Source: Oscillospiraceae bacterium | Lineage (GTDB): Bacteria > Bacillota > Clostridia > Oscillospirales > Ruminococcaceae | Direction of reading: 5' to 3' | Assembly (NCBI GenBank): GCA_003531585.1 | Contig: DQFX01000004.1 | Location: forward strand, 1-19,642 | DNA length: 19,642 nt | Part shown: positions 1 to 6,885 of the stretch, piece after piece | Position numbering within the stretch: the first letter of the stretch is position 1 | How the letters are laid out: each line of letters begins with the position of its first letter | Program-made: the position numbers and the translations under genes | Notes under the pieces: model-generated | The model's database searches: none | What the model saw: the letters and a program-made list of their open reading frames with translations, nothing else | Told to the model about the DNA's origin: nothing

Positions 1-4
1 TCAT
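1..4 (-). CDS. Start of a gene running off the left edge (possible carboxynorspermidine decarboxylase)
   Basis: On the minus strand a ribosome binding site GAAAGGA (revcomp of 15-21) is followed after 10 nt by ATG at 4-2, so a coding region probably begins here and leaves the window. No protein can be read. It lies about 165 nt downstream of the carboxynorspermidine-synthase-like gene in the same direction. The usual neighbour of that gene in gut Clostridia is carboxynorspermidine/carboxyspermidine decarboxylase (nspC). That identity is inference from context only. Confidence 0.4.
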
Positions 5-128
5 AAGTTATACGTCCTTTCATTACCGTTTTATGGCTACGTTTTTGTGAATTCTCGTTTTTTAGATGTGCGTTAAATTCCGATTTATCAATCGCTTCTA
101 GCATTTCTTCACGCCGCTCCGAAAGAAC

Positions 129-152
129 GCAGGCAGGCAAACGCCCGCCTGC
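129..152 (-). other. Intercistronic hairpin after the dehydrogenase gene
   Basis: GCAGGC (129-134) pairs with GCCTGC (147-152), and GGC (136-138) with GCC (143-145), around an AAAC loop and one A/C mismatch. Read on the minus strand it is followed by GTTCTTTCGG, which is a poor U-tract. It is therefore more likely an mRNA-stabilising or partial attenuating hairpin within the polyamine operon than a full terminator. Confidence 0.4.
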
Positions 153-168
153 ATGCGATGTTCGGTGA

Positions 169-1371
169 TCAGTCAACCAGTACCGGATCAAAGTCCTCCT
201 CCCACGGAAGTCCCCACTTGTTGAGGTTCTCCATGAAAGGATCCGGATCCATCTCCTCGACGTTGTAGACGCCTGGCTTCTTCCACTTGCCGGTAAGCAC
301 CATAGCCGCGCCTATCATCGCCGGAACTCCGGTTGTGTAGCTGATAGCCTGGGAGCCTACCTCCTTGTAGCACTCCTGGTGGTCGCAGATGTTGTAGAGG
401 TAATAGTGCTTCTCCTTGCCGTCCTTCTTGCCGATGAAGATGCAGCCGATGTTCGTCTTGCCGACTGTTCTCGGGCCGAGGGAAGCCGGGTCGGGCAGAA
501 CAGCCTTCAGGAACTGGAGCGGAACTATCTCCTTGCCCTCATACATGATGGGCTTGATGGAGGTCATTCCGACGTCCTCGAGGCACTTGAGGTGCGTAAG
601 ATAGCTCTGACCGAATGTCATGAAGAAGCGGATTCTCTTGATGCCCTTGATGTTCAGCGCGAGGGACTCCAGCTCCTCATGATGGAGCAGGTACATATCC
701 TTTTCGCCTACGCCCTTGAAGTTGTAGACGCGCTTTATCTCCATCGGATTGGTCTCGACCCACTTGCCGTCCTCAATGTAGCTGCCGTTCGCGGACACCT
801 CGCGAATGTTGATCTCCGGGTTGAAGTTGGTGGCGAAGGGATAGCCGTGGTCGCCGCCGTTGCAGTCAAGGATATCGATGTAGTTTATCTCATCAAACTG
901 GTGCTTCATGGCGTACGCAGAGAAAACTCCGGTAACGCCCGGGTCGAAGCCGCAGCCGAGGATAGCGGTCAGCCCCGCCTTCTCGAAGCGCTCGCGGTAA
1001 GCCCACTGCCAGCTATACTCGAACTTCGCGGTGTCCTCCGGCTCGTAGTTTGCGGTGTCGAGGTAGTTAACGCCCGCCGCAAGGCACGCGTCCATGATGT
1101 GAAGATCCTGGTACGGAAGCGCTACGTTAATTACGATTTCCGGGTTGTAGCTCTTGATGAGCGTGGTCAGCTCCTCAACGTTGTCCGCGTCCACCTGCGC
1201 GGTTGTGATGACCGTCTTTGTGGTGGGCTGGAGCTTCTCCTTGAATGCGTCGCACTTAGCCTTGGTGCGGCTTGCTATCATGATTTCCGTGAAAACGTCG
1301 CTGTTCTGGCAGCACTTGTTTATTACCACACCTGCGACGCCGCCCGCGCCGATTATCATTGCTCTGCTCAT
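169..1371 (-). CDS. Carboxynorspermidine synthase / saccharopine dehydrogenase family protein
   Basis: This 400-aa protein is of the family that condenses putrescine (or diaminopropane) with aspartate semialdehyde and reduces the product with NADPH. The result is carboxyspermidine (or carboxynorspermidine), the first step of the SpeD/SpeE-independent spermidine route. The N-terminal Rossmann motif is GAGGVAG at residues 8-14, and the SRT at 34-36 has an Arg where NADPH-binding members carry one. The segment GCGFDPGVTGVF near residue 140 is typical of the family. The start ATG has AGGAGG 9 nt upstream. It is the last complete gene of the minus-strand polyamine operon, downstream of the cupin gene. 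A lysine-biosynthesis saccharopine dehydrogenase is the alternative, but the polyamine neighbours argue against it. The substrate is inferred. Confidence 0.85.
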   Translation of the reverse strand: MSRAMIIGAGGVAGVVINKCCQNSDVFTEIMIASRTKAKCDAFKEKLQPTTKTVITTAQVDADNVEELTTLIKSYNPEIVINVALPYQDLHIMDACLAAGVNYLDTANYEPEDTAKFEYSWQWAYRERFEKAGLTAILGCGFDPGVTGVFSAYAMKHQFDEINYIDILDCNGGDHGYPFATNFNPEINIREVSANGSYIEDGKWVETNPMEIKRVYNFKGVGEKDMYLLHHEELESLALNIKGIKRIRFFMTFGQSYLTHLKCLEDVGMTSIKPIMYEGKEIVPLQFLKAVLPDPASLGPRTVGKTNIGCIFIGKKDGKEKHYYLYNICDHQECYKEVGSQAISYTTGVPAMIGAAMVLTGKWKKPGVYNVEEMDPDPFMENLNKWGLPWEEDFDPVLVD

Positions 1372-1399
1372 TAGTAAATTCCTCCTGTATTCAGATATC

Positions 1400-1416
1400 G
1401 TCCGGCGAAGCCGGAC
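1400..1416 (-). other. Small perfect inverted repeat between cupin and dehydrogenase genes
   Basis: GTCCGGC (1400-1406) and GCCGGAC (1410-1416) are separated by GAA, giving a 7-bp stem. It is followed on the plus strand by an AT-rich stretch with repeated GAATT words (about 1420-1446). There is no U-tract, so it is not an obvious terminator. It may stabilise or space the mRNA. Confidence 0.4.
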
Positions 1417-1446
1417 ACATTCAATTGCGAATTACGAATTCCGAAT

Positions 1447-1782
1447 TTAATTGTGGTGCTCGGGTACGACCGCGTAGAAAATCAGGTCGCCCTTGCTGTC
1501 GTTGATAAGGCTGTGCTCGTGACCCTCCGGGCAGTAGGTGCAGCTTCCTGCAGAAAGCTCCTCGTATCTGCCGTCGCACAGCATTTTGCCCTTTCCCTCG
1601 AGGATGAACACTATCTCGCTGTTGCCCTCGTGAGTGTGGAGTCCTATGGACGCTCCATGCTCCAGTCTGCCGCGCATTATCTTGACCTTAGGGTCGGTGA
1701 ACATTCTCGCGAAGAACGTACCCTCGCCGCCCTTGAAATGCTCCAGCGGCTTTTCTTCGATGTCGGAAAAATCTATCAGCAT
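1447..1782 (-). CDS. Small single-domain cupin protein in the polyamine operon
   Basis: This is a 111-aa cupin_2-type beta-barrel. Cupin motif 1 is visible as His49-x-His51 with Glu56 and a Gly-rich turn (LEGKGK). Motif 2 is PEGHEHSL with His88/His90. These residues form the usual His3/Glu metal site. GGAGG lies 6 nt before the ATG, and the gap to the speE stop is only about 12 nt, so the two genes are surely cotranscribed. The function is not known. Single-domain cupins serve as metal-dependent enzymes or small-molecule sensors. Its place between spermidine synthase and the carboxyspermidine enzyme suggests a polyamine-linked role, which is inference. Confidence 0.85.
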   Translation of the reverse strand: MLIDFSDIEEKPLEHFKGGEGTFFARMFTDPKVKIMRGRLEHGASIGLHTHEGNSEIVFILEGKGKMLCDGRYEELSAGSCTYCPEGHEHSLINDSKGDLIFYAVVPEHHN

Positions 1783-1794
1783 ATTATACCTCCG

Positions 1795-2655
1795 TCATGT
1801 TGCGGGCTTTGTTTCCCGGAGTACGTCCCGGACGTTGTTCGGCAGCGCGAAGCACCCGCTGTGGACGTACTGATTGTAATACTTGGTTTTCAGCCCCTGA
1901 GCCAGCCACCATTCCGCGTGCTGGTCCGCGACCGGGTGGAACCGCTTGCTCGCGAATCCGAACAGCCAGTGTCCGGAGGGGTAAGTCGGGATATGCGCCT
2001 GATAAACCAGCGATATCGGGAAGAAGCTCTTAATGCGGCTGTGGGCGCGCTTCATTATCTCGGCGTACTCGTCGTAGAACGTGCTTTCGTGCTGGTTCAC
2101 AAGTATGCCGTTCTCATTGAGCGCCTTGTAGCAGTTGCCGTAGAACTCCTTTGTAAACAGCCCCTCGCCGGGTCCGAACGGGTCAGTGGAATCCACGATT
2201 ATCAGGTCGTATTCGTTATCTTTACCGCGGACGTATTTCAGACCGTCCTCGTAGAAGATATGCACGCGGGGATCGTCCAGCCTGCACGCTGTCTGTGGGA
2301 GATACTCCTTGCAGACCTCAACGACGCGCTGATCGATCTCCACCATGTCGATGTGCTCGACGTTTTTGAAGCGGGTAAGTTCACGGATAGTTCCGCCGTC
2401 GCCCGCGCCTATTACAAGAACGCGTTTTATATCGGGATTCGTCGCCATCGGAACGTGGGTTATCATCTCGTGATAGATGTACTCGTCCTTTTCCGTCAGC
2501 ATGATGAATCCGTCAAGCACCAGTATCCTGCCAAGCTCGTAGCTGTCGAGAATATCTATCTGCTGATAGCGGCTCTTCTCGCTGTAGACGTGCTGTTTTA
2601 TCTTTATGGAGAACCGTATGTTGTCCGTATGGTTCTCTGTAAACCATAATTCCAT
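1795..2655 (-). CDS. speE: Spermidine synthase (polyamine aminopropyltransferase)
   Basis: This 286-aa cytosolic enzyme transfers an aminopropyl group from decarboxylated S-adenosylmethionine to putrescine. The small N-terminal beta domain is followed by a Rossmann methyltransferase-like fold with GAGDG at residues 83-87. The acidic MVEID segment is near 104-108, and the catalytic DSTDP motif is at 155-159 with Asp158 as general base. LDGFIMLTEKDEYIYHEM at about 48-64 matches the substrate-gating region of the family. Length is normal. The ribosome binding site AAAGGA precedes the ATG. It is separated from speA by a 120-bp tandem repeat array and is followed by the cupin gene. The acceptor could also be agmatine or cadaverine, which sequence alone does not settle. 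Confidence 0.95.
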   Translation of the reverse strand: MELWFTENHTDNIRFSIKIKQHVYSEKSRYQQIDILDSYELGRILVLDGFIMLTEKDEYIYHEMITHVPMATNPDIKRVLVIGAGDGGTIRELTRFKNVEHIDMVEIDQRVVEVCKEYLPQTACRLDDPRVHIFYEDGLKYVRGKDNEYDLIIVDSTDPFGPGEGLFTKEFYGNCYKALNENGILVNQHESTFYDEYAEIMKRAHSRIKSFFPISLVYQAHIPTYPSGHWLFGFASKRFHPVADQHAEWWLAQGLKTKYYNQYVHSGCFALPNNVRDVLRETKPAT

Positions 2656-2672
2656 AGGATTTCCTTTCTAAC

Positions 2673-3062
2673 GTTCAGCGCCGATAATTCCCGGCACTGA
2701 ACATTTTAAGCTGACCAACAAATCCGAAGTTTTTCGGTTTCGCCGAAAGCAAAATTGATTTTCCACTCCGGAAAATCAAAGAAAAACCGGATGTTCAGCG
2801 CCGATTGTTCCCGGCTCTGAACATTTTAAGCCGACCAACAAATCCGAAGTTTTTCGGTTTCGCCGAAGGCGAAATTGATTTTCCACTCCGGAAAATCAAA
2901 GAAAAACCGGATGTTCAGCGCCGGTCGTTCCCGGCGCTGAACATTTTAAGCCGACCAACAAATCCGAGGTTTTTCGGTTTCGCCGAAGGCGAAATTGATT
3001 TTCCACTCCGGAAAATCAAAGAAAAACCGGAAGTTCAGCGCCGGTCGTTCCCGGCGCTGAAC
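2673..3062. repeat. Tandem array of 120-bp units with internal hairpins (3 full copies plus a 30-bp partial)
   Basis: Units start at 2673, 2793, 2913 and 3033 with an exact 120-bp period. By eye, adjacent units differ at about 5-6 positions. Each unit opens with a 30-nt palindrome, GTTCAGCGCC and its complement around a short loop. The palindrome is perfect (12-bp stem) in units 3 and 4 and carries one mismatch in units 1 and 2. In the remaining 90 bp there are a CCGAA/TTCGG stem, a TTTCGCC/GGCGAAA stem and a TTGATTTTCC/GGAAAATCAA 10-bp stem. The array fills the speA-speE gap, and its last palindrome (3033-3062) overlaps the speA 3' end. There is no recognisable transposase or CRISPR structure. 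It resembles palindromic intergenic repeat families in general form only. Confidence 0.95.
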
Positions 3063-4504
3063 TTCACAACCTGCAAATACTCAACGTTCATATCCCGGCA
3101 GCCGGTGAGGGAGCAGCCCTTTTCCTTCGCGAACGCGATATAATCCAGGATATCCTGGGTGATACGCTCGCCCGGAGCCAGGATCGGTATCCCCGGCGGG
3201 TAGCACATGACGAACTCGCTGCACACCCTTCCGGCGGTCTTTTCTATCGGTAGGGTCTCCTGTTCGGCGTAGAACGCCGCCTGCGGGGACATCTCAAGGA
3301 TAGGGTCGATGTACTCGTGGTCGTAAAGCCCGGCGGGGGACTTCCCGTGGAACTTCTTGATAAGGTTCAGCGCGCCGAGGAGCCGCTCTATTTCGAGCGC
3401 GCGGTCGCCGCCGGTGATTATCGCCAGGATATTGCCGATGTCGCCGAACTCTATCTGTATGTCGTACTCGTCCCGGAGCAGGTCGTAGACCTCTATGCCC
3501 GCAAGACCCATCGCCCTGGTATGCACCGAAAGCTTGGTCTTGTCGAACGCGTAGAACGCCTTGCCGTCGCAAAGCTCCTCGCCGAAGGCGTAATAGCCGC
3601 CGATGGCGTTTATCTCTTTTCGCGCATAATCCGCGAACTCCACCGTTTTCGCGTAGAACTCCCTGCCGTGGAGTGCGAGGTTCTGCCGCGCCAGGTCGAG
3701 GGACACCATCAGCAGGTAGCTTGCGCTGGTGGTCTGTGTGAGATTGATTATCTGCCGTACGTAGTTCGGGTCTATTCCCTTCCCCAGGAGCAGTATCGCG
3801 CTCTGGGTGAGGCTTCCTCCGGTTTTGTGCACCGATACCGAAGCCATGTCCGCGCCGCAGCTCATGGCGCTGGGCGGAAGTCCCTCGCCGAAATAGAAGT
3901 GCGTTCCGTGCGCTTCGTCAACCAGCACTTTCATGCCGTGCCTGTGAACTATCTCGACGATCTTCCGCAGGTCGGAGCATATGCCGTAGTAGGTCGGGTT
4001 GTTGACCAGCACGGCTTTCGCGTCAGGATTTGCGAGGATAGCCGCCTCAACTTCCTCCGGGGTCATTCCGAGCGGTATGCCGAGGTCGTTGTTGACGCCG
4101 GGGTTCACGTAGACCGGTATCGCTCCGCAGACCACCAGCGCGTTGATTGCGCTCCGGTGGACGTTTCGCGGGAGGATTATCTTATCCCCCGCCTTGCATA
4201 CCGACATCACCATCGCCTGAACTGCTCCGGTGGCTCCATTGACGATGAAGATGGAGTTTTCCGCTCCGAAGGCGTCCGCAGCGTACTGCTGAGCCTCCTT
4301 TATGACGGAAACGGGGTGGCAGAGGTTGTCGAGTGGCTTCATGGAGTTCACGTCGTTCCTCATGCACGCCTCGCCCAGGAAGTCCCTCAGCGCCTTGTTG
4401 CCGCGGCCTCCCTTGTGCCCGGGGACATCAAACTTGACAACGCGGTCAAGCTGATATTCCTTCATTGCCTCGTAAAGAGGCGCACGGGTGTGATCAAGCT
4501 GCAT
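3035..4504 (-). CDS. speA: PLP-dependent arginine/lysine decarboxylase, SpeA type
   Basis: This 489-aa fold-type-I decarboxylase (Orn/Lys/Arg decarboxylase major domain plus C-terminal domain) has the length and sequence pattern of Bacillus SpeA, which makes agmatine from arginine. FDVPGHKGG near residue 28 and PRNVHRS near 112 are family signatures. DEAHG is at 196-200, and SVHKTGGSLTQ carries the PLP lysine at 227. The C-terminal domain has YPPGIPI. A GTG lies three codons earlier at 4513, but the GAGGTGA site (4510-4516), which overlaps the speD stop, fits the ATG at 4504. The last codons, FSAGNDRR and the stop, lie inside the first palindrome of the repeat array. Arginine is the likeliest substrate given the polyamine operon. 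Lysine or ornithine cannot be excluded. Confidence 0.9.
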   Translation of the reverse strand: MQLDHTRAPLYEAMKEYQLDRVVKFDVPGHKGGRGNKALRDFLGEACMRNDVNSMKPLDNLCHPVSVIKEAQQYAADAFGAENSIFIVNGATGAVQAMVMSVCKAGDKIILPRNVHRSAINALVVCGAIPVYVNPGVNNDLGIPLGMTPEEVEAAILANPDAKAVLVNNPTYYGICSDLRKIVEIVHRHGMKVLVDEAHGTHFYFGEGLPPSAMSCGADMASVSVHKTGGSLTQSAILLLGKGIDPNYVRQIINLTQTTSASYLLMVSLDLARQNLALHGREFYAKTVEFADYARKEINAIGGYYAFGEELCDGKAFYAFDKTKLSVHTRAMGLAGIEVYDLLRDEYDIQIEFGDIGNILAIITGGDRALEIERLLGALNLIKKFHGKSPAGLYDHEYIDPILEMSPQAAFYAEQETLPIEKTAGRVCSEFVMCYPPGIPILAPGERITQDILDYIAFAKEKGCSLTGCRDMNVEYLQVVKFSAGNDRR

Positions 4505-4514
4505 TACGCTCACC

Positions 4515-5372
4515 TCAATAGATGTTCATTCCGCTGAATATCTCGATCATCTCGCGGCGCAGGTTGTTGGTGATCTCAAGGCGCTGCTGGGGGTGGATCT
4601 CGTAAACATCGGAATTGAAGAGATAGTTCTGAAGCTCTATCTCCTTGATCAGCATTTTTGTATGGAATATATTCGACTGGTACACATTGACGTCTATAGC
4701 GTCGTACTTCGTCAGGGTCTGGGGATCGATGAAGTCCTGAATGGAGGTCATTTTATGATCCATGAAACATTTCTTGCCGGAGACGTCCCTAGTGAAGCCG
4801 CGGACGCGGTAATCAATCGTGATGATATCCGAGTCGAAACTGCCTATGAGGTAATCCAGCGTGTTCAGCGGGGAGATCTCGCCGCAGGTGGCGACGTCGA
4901 TATCCACGCGGAAGGTAGAAATAGCCTTGTCCGGGTGATATTCCGGGAAAGTGTGCACCGTGATATGACTTTTGTCAAGATGTGCGTGAACGGTATTCGG
5001 CTGGATACCGCTCCTGTTGAAGTAGCCGGCGCCCTTGTTGCAGGACTCGTCTACGTGGTCGGGGTCAATGTAACCCTCGGCGAAGAGGACATTGACAGAG
5101 GCACCCTGCGGATCGTAGTCCTGCTTTGAAATATTCAGGACGGTCGCGCCGATCTTCTCGGTGACGTCGCAGAGAATTTTTGTGAGCCTTTCGGAGTTAT
5201 ACTGTTCGTCTATGTACGCGATATAATCCTTCTGCTCCCTCTCACTTTTTGCATAGCACACATCATAAATGTTGAAGCTAAGTGTTTTTGTGAGGTTGTT
5301 AAAGCCATATAAAGCCAGTCTGGAGCTGCCGCCGCCAGGAACTGCTTCTGCCTTTTTCTCCAACCCTAACAT
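4515..5372 (-). CDS. speD: S-adenosylmethionine decarboxylase proenzyme, E. coli-type (class 1A)
   Basis: This 285-aa pyruvoyl enzyme makes the aminopropyl donor for SpeE. It closely follows the E. coli SpeD pattern: GFNNLTKTLSFNIYD near the N-terminus, then the self-cleavage site in LDKSHITVHTFPE. There Ser135 becomes the pyruvoyl group after Lys134-Ser135 cleavage. The later segments ISPLNTLDYLI, TIDYRVRGFTRD and IDVNVYQSNIFHTKM also match. A GTG directly upstream (5373-5375) is possible, but the GAAAGG site is then only 2 nt away; spacing to the ATG at 5372 is 5 nt, so ATG is chosen. It is the first gene of the polyamine operon, behind a good promoter. The stop overlaps the speA ribosome binding site, implying translational coupling. 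Confidence 0.95.
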   Translation of the reverse strand: MLGLEKKAEAVPGGGSSRLALYGFNNLTKTLSFNIYDVCYAKSEREQKDYIAYIDEQYNSERLTKILCDVTEKIGATVLNISKQDYDPQGASVNVLFAEGYIDPDHVDESCNKGAGYFNRSGIQPNTVHAHLDKSHITVHTFPEYHPDKAISTFRVDIDVATCGEISPLNTLDYLIGSFDSDIITIDYRVRGFTRDVSGKKCFMDHKMTSIQDFIDPQTLTKYDAIDVNVYQSNIFHTKMLIKEIELQNYLFNSDVYEIHPQQRLEITNNLRREMIEIFSGMNIY

Positions 5373-5404
5373 CACGACCTTTCGATAAAATAAAGTTGCT
5401 GCAC

Positions 5405-5427
5405 TCTGACTTTATGCAGTCAAAGTT
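5405..5427 (-). other. Inverted repeat at the speD transcription start
   Basis: Around 5406-5426, TCTGACT and AGTCAAA can pair across a TTATGC loop, with one wobble. This sits just downstream of the speD -10 box, at the start of the 5' leader. It could be an operator or an mRNA 5' stabilising hairpin. The function is not determinable from sequence. Confidence 0.35.
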
Positions 5428-5456
5428 AGTATAACACAAACCTAAACAATTTGCAA
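5428..5456 (-). promoter_or_regulatory. Sigma-A type promoter of the polyamine operon
   Basis: On the minus strand, TTGCAA (5451-5456) and TATACT (5428-5433) are separated by exactly 17 nt. The start of transcription would be near 5421, giving a leader of about 50 nt before speD. The upstream side (5457-5475) is a strongly T/A-rich tract that could act as an UP element. The rest of the 5376-5681 gap holds a candidate minus-strand terminator and inverted repeats, and no gene that I can support. Confidence 0.75.
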
Positions 5457-5504
5457 CAATTTTTTATTATTTTTTTGTGATTATGATGTTAAAGAGGCGT
5501 GCGG

Positions 5505-5535
5505 AAAAAACAGGAAGACCTGCGGAGGCTTCTCC
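5505..5535 (-). terminator. Candidate Rho-independent terminator for the DUF421/DUF4363 genes
   Basis: Read on the minus strand, GAAG-CCT and AGG-(T)-CTTC form a 7-bp stem with one bulge around a CCGC loop, followed by CTGTTTTTT. It lies about 150 nt past the DUF4363 stop and upstream of the speD promoter. It would insulate the two transcription units. Confidence 0.55.
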
Positions 5536-5551
5536 AACAAGATTCAAGGAG

Positions 5552-5649
5552 AAATTATACAGGGGAACTATAATTTAAAGGCGAGTGTTCCGCCAACGCT
5601 TTTTTCGTGCAGACTTTTTAGTCATGCTGGCTGGCTCACAGCCAGCCAG
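5552..5649. other. Two perfect inverted repeats downstream of the DUF4363 gene
   Basis: AAATTATA/TATAATTT (5552-5559 and 5569-5576) flank a 9-nt loop. CTGGCTGGC/GCCAGCCAG (5627-5635 and 5641-5649) flank TCACA. Neither is followed by a clear U-tract on the minus strand, so they look like mRNA 3' structures or remnants of small palindromic elements rather than terminators. Confidence 0.45.
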
Positions 5650-5681
5650 TAATTTTATCCGCCGAATGCGCTCCGAAACTG

Positions 5682-6059
5682 TCAGAGTATTTTCCAGAGC
5701 GTGGGAGTCTGCATTTCGCGGAAAAGCTCAAGCTGCGCCTGTGCACGGTCGCATGCGGCGTACAGCTCATCGTCGCCCTCCTCGGCGAAGGAGGATATTT
5801 CGGCTATGCAGGACGTTATCTCCATCGCGTGCCCGAGGTCGTTGACGAGAATGCTGTAGTGCAGCACCGAATCCCACGCGTCGTGGAGCTGATTGGCGTA
5901 TTTCACGGCGGCTTCGCTGTCCCCTTCGGAGTGCGCCTGCTCCACCTGGTCAATGTAGCCGGAAAGCTCGTTGGTTTTATCAATGGTGATGAACACCGAC
6001 CAGAAACACCCCGCCGACATCACTGCCAGCAGCAGTATGCTTACAACAAGACGGTTCAT
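5682..6059 (-). CDS. DUF4363-like small membrane-anchored protein
   Basis: This 125-aa protein has one N-terminal hydrophobic segment (about residues 4-23) followed by a soluble, mostly helical, acidic domain. The segment holds a Cys (SAGC), but a Ser at the -3 position makes a lipobox unlikely. The pattern, including a late QLHDAWDSVLHYSILVNDL stretch, fits the DUF4363 family, which is commonly paired with DUF421. The ATG follows the stop of the upstream gene directly (TGAATG), so translation is coupled. Function is unknown. It is presumably an extracytoplasmic partner of the DUF421 protein. Confidence 0.75.
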   Translation of the reverse strand: MNRLVVSILLLAVMSAGCFWSVFITIDKTNELSGYIDQVEQAHSEGDSEAAVKYANQLHDAWDSVLHYSILVNDLGHAMEITSCIAEISSFAEEGDDELYAACDRAQAQLELFREMQTPTLWKIL

Positions 6060-6737
6060 TCAAAGCCCCCTCTGACGTTCGATTATCGTGTGCTGACCGT
6101 TCTTGTCCGCAGTCATCAGGAACACGTCCTTTACTGAGAGCTTCCGTTCCCGGAGCTGCTCTTTCAGCCAGCCCATTCCCAGCCCCATGCTTTGGAGCTG
6201 CTCCTCGTCCTCCCTGCCGTCGCGGATTATCACCGCAGGCGGGTCGCTTGAGGAGCCGCCGCAGTTTACGTCCGCCTTTTCCGCGTTCTGGCAGTCCTTC
6301 TTTTTCAGGAAGTGTATCTTTCCGGTTGTCTCTACGATGGCGTACCATATCTCGGTTATGTCGAATATCTGCTCCTCGCGCATTGCCTCGACGAGGTCGT
6401 CGACGGTGTAGCGCAGGCGCTTCATTTCCTTCTGCATGATGACTCCCTCGGACATTATCACCCGCGGGCTGCCTATCATCAGCTTGCGGAACTTCGGGAA
6501 CTTCAGCATTACCGCCGATACGATCACGTCAAGGCAGACCAGCGTGAATATCGGAACTATCCCCAGTATCATCGGCACCGAAGAATCCTCCACGGGTATT
6601 GCCGCGATGTTGGATATGAGTATCGTCACCACCAGTTCCGACGGCTGGAGCTCGCCTAACTGGCGTTTTCCCATCAGTCTCAGTGAGAAGGTGATTATAA
6701 TGTACAATATAGTGGCTCTGATCAGTACTACTGCCAT
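6060..6737 (-). CDS. DUF421 (YetF-like) membrane protein
   Basis: This 225-aa protein has three predicted membrane segments at about residues 4-22, 33-50 and 56-79. They are followed by a cytosolic DUF421 domain. The segment MGKRQLGELQPSELVVTILISNIAAIP is a strong family signature, and VIMSEGVIMQKEMKRLRYTVDDLVEAMREE matches the conserved soluble domain. A linker around residues 150-170 is Asp/Ser/Gly rich. AAAGGAG precedes the ATG by 7 nt. Family members in spore formers include proteins linked to spore or envelope functions, but the molecular role is unknown. It is divergent from the U32-like gene, and I see no convincing promoter for it in the 148-bp intergenic region. Confidence 0.88.
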   Translation of the reverse strand: MAVVLIRATILYIIITFSLRLMGKRQLGELQPSELVVTILISNIAAIPVEDSSVPMILGIVPIFTLVCLDVIVSAVMLKFPKFRKLMIGSPRVIMSEGVIMQKEMKRLRYTVDDLVEAMREEQIFDITEIWYAIVETTGKIHFLKKKDCQNAEKADVNCGGSSSDPPAVIIRDGREDEEQLQSMGLGMGWLKEQLRERKLSVKDVFLMTADKNGQHTIIERQRGL

Positions 6738-6814
6738 TTTTTATCTCCTTTCGGTTGATGTTGATATTTTGCCGCCTTATCCCGGTTTTATTCATTAGAA
6801 TTTGCTGAAATGTG

Positions 6815-6843
6815 TTGACAATAAGGGAATATTGAGTTATAAT
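6815..6843 (+). promoter_or_regulatory. Perfect consensus sigma-A promoter for the U32-like gene
   Basis: TTGACA (6815-6820) and TATAAT (6838-6843) are separated by exactly 17 nt, a full match to the housekeeping consensus. The leader is short (start near 6850). AAGGAG at 6871-6876 lies 9 nt before the ATG. Such a promoter predicts strong constitutive expression unless a repressor acts. Confidence 0.9.
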
Positions 6844-6885
6844 TAAAACAGTATTCATCAATTTTAAATTAAGGAGCATTTATTA

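Noticed and set aside
379..1374. Long plus-strand open frame opposite the dehydrogenase gene (similar long frames lie opposite speE, speA, gatA and others)
   Set aside because: These are antisense shadows of well-supported genes. Their translations look like no family and lack ribosome binding sites.
2673..3062. Possible CRISPR array
   Set aside because: Whole 120-bp units repeat with no unique spacers, and no cas genes are present.
2805..3143. A 112-aa plus-strand reading frame with 40-residue internal repeats
   Set aside because: It exists only because the repeat period (120 bp) is a multiple of three. It has no ribosome binding site and runs antisense into speA.
5587..5606. Plus-strand hairpin AGTGTT/AACGCT followed by a T-run
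   Set aside because: No plus-strand gene or convincing promoter lies upstream, so a terminator in this direction has nothing to terminate.
6738..6814. Minus-strand promoter for the DUF421 gene (TTGTCA with a weak CTAATG)
   Set aside because: The -10 box is too poor to claim; only the ribosome binding site is convincing.
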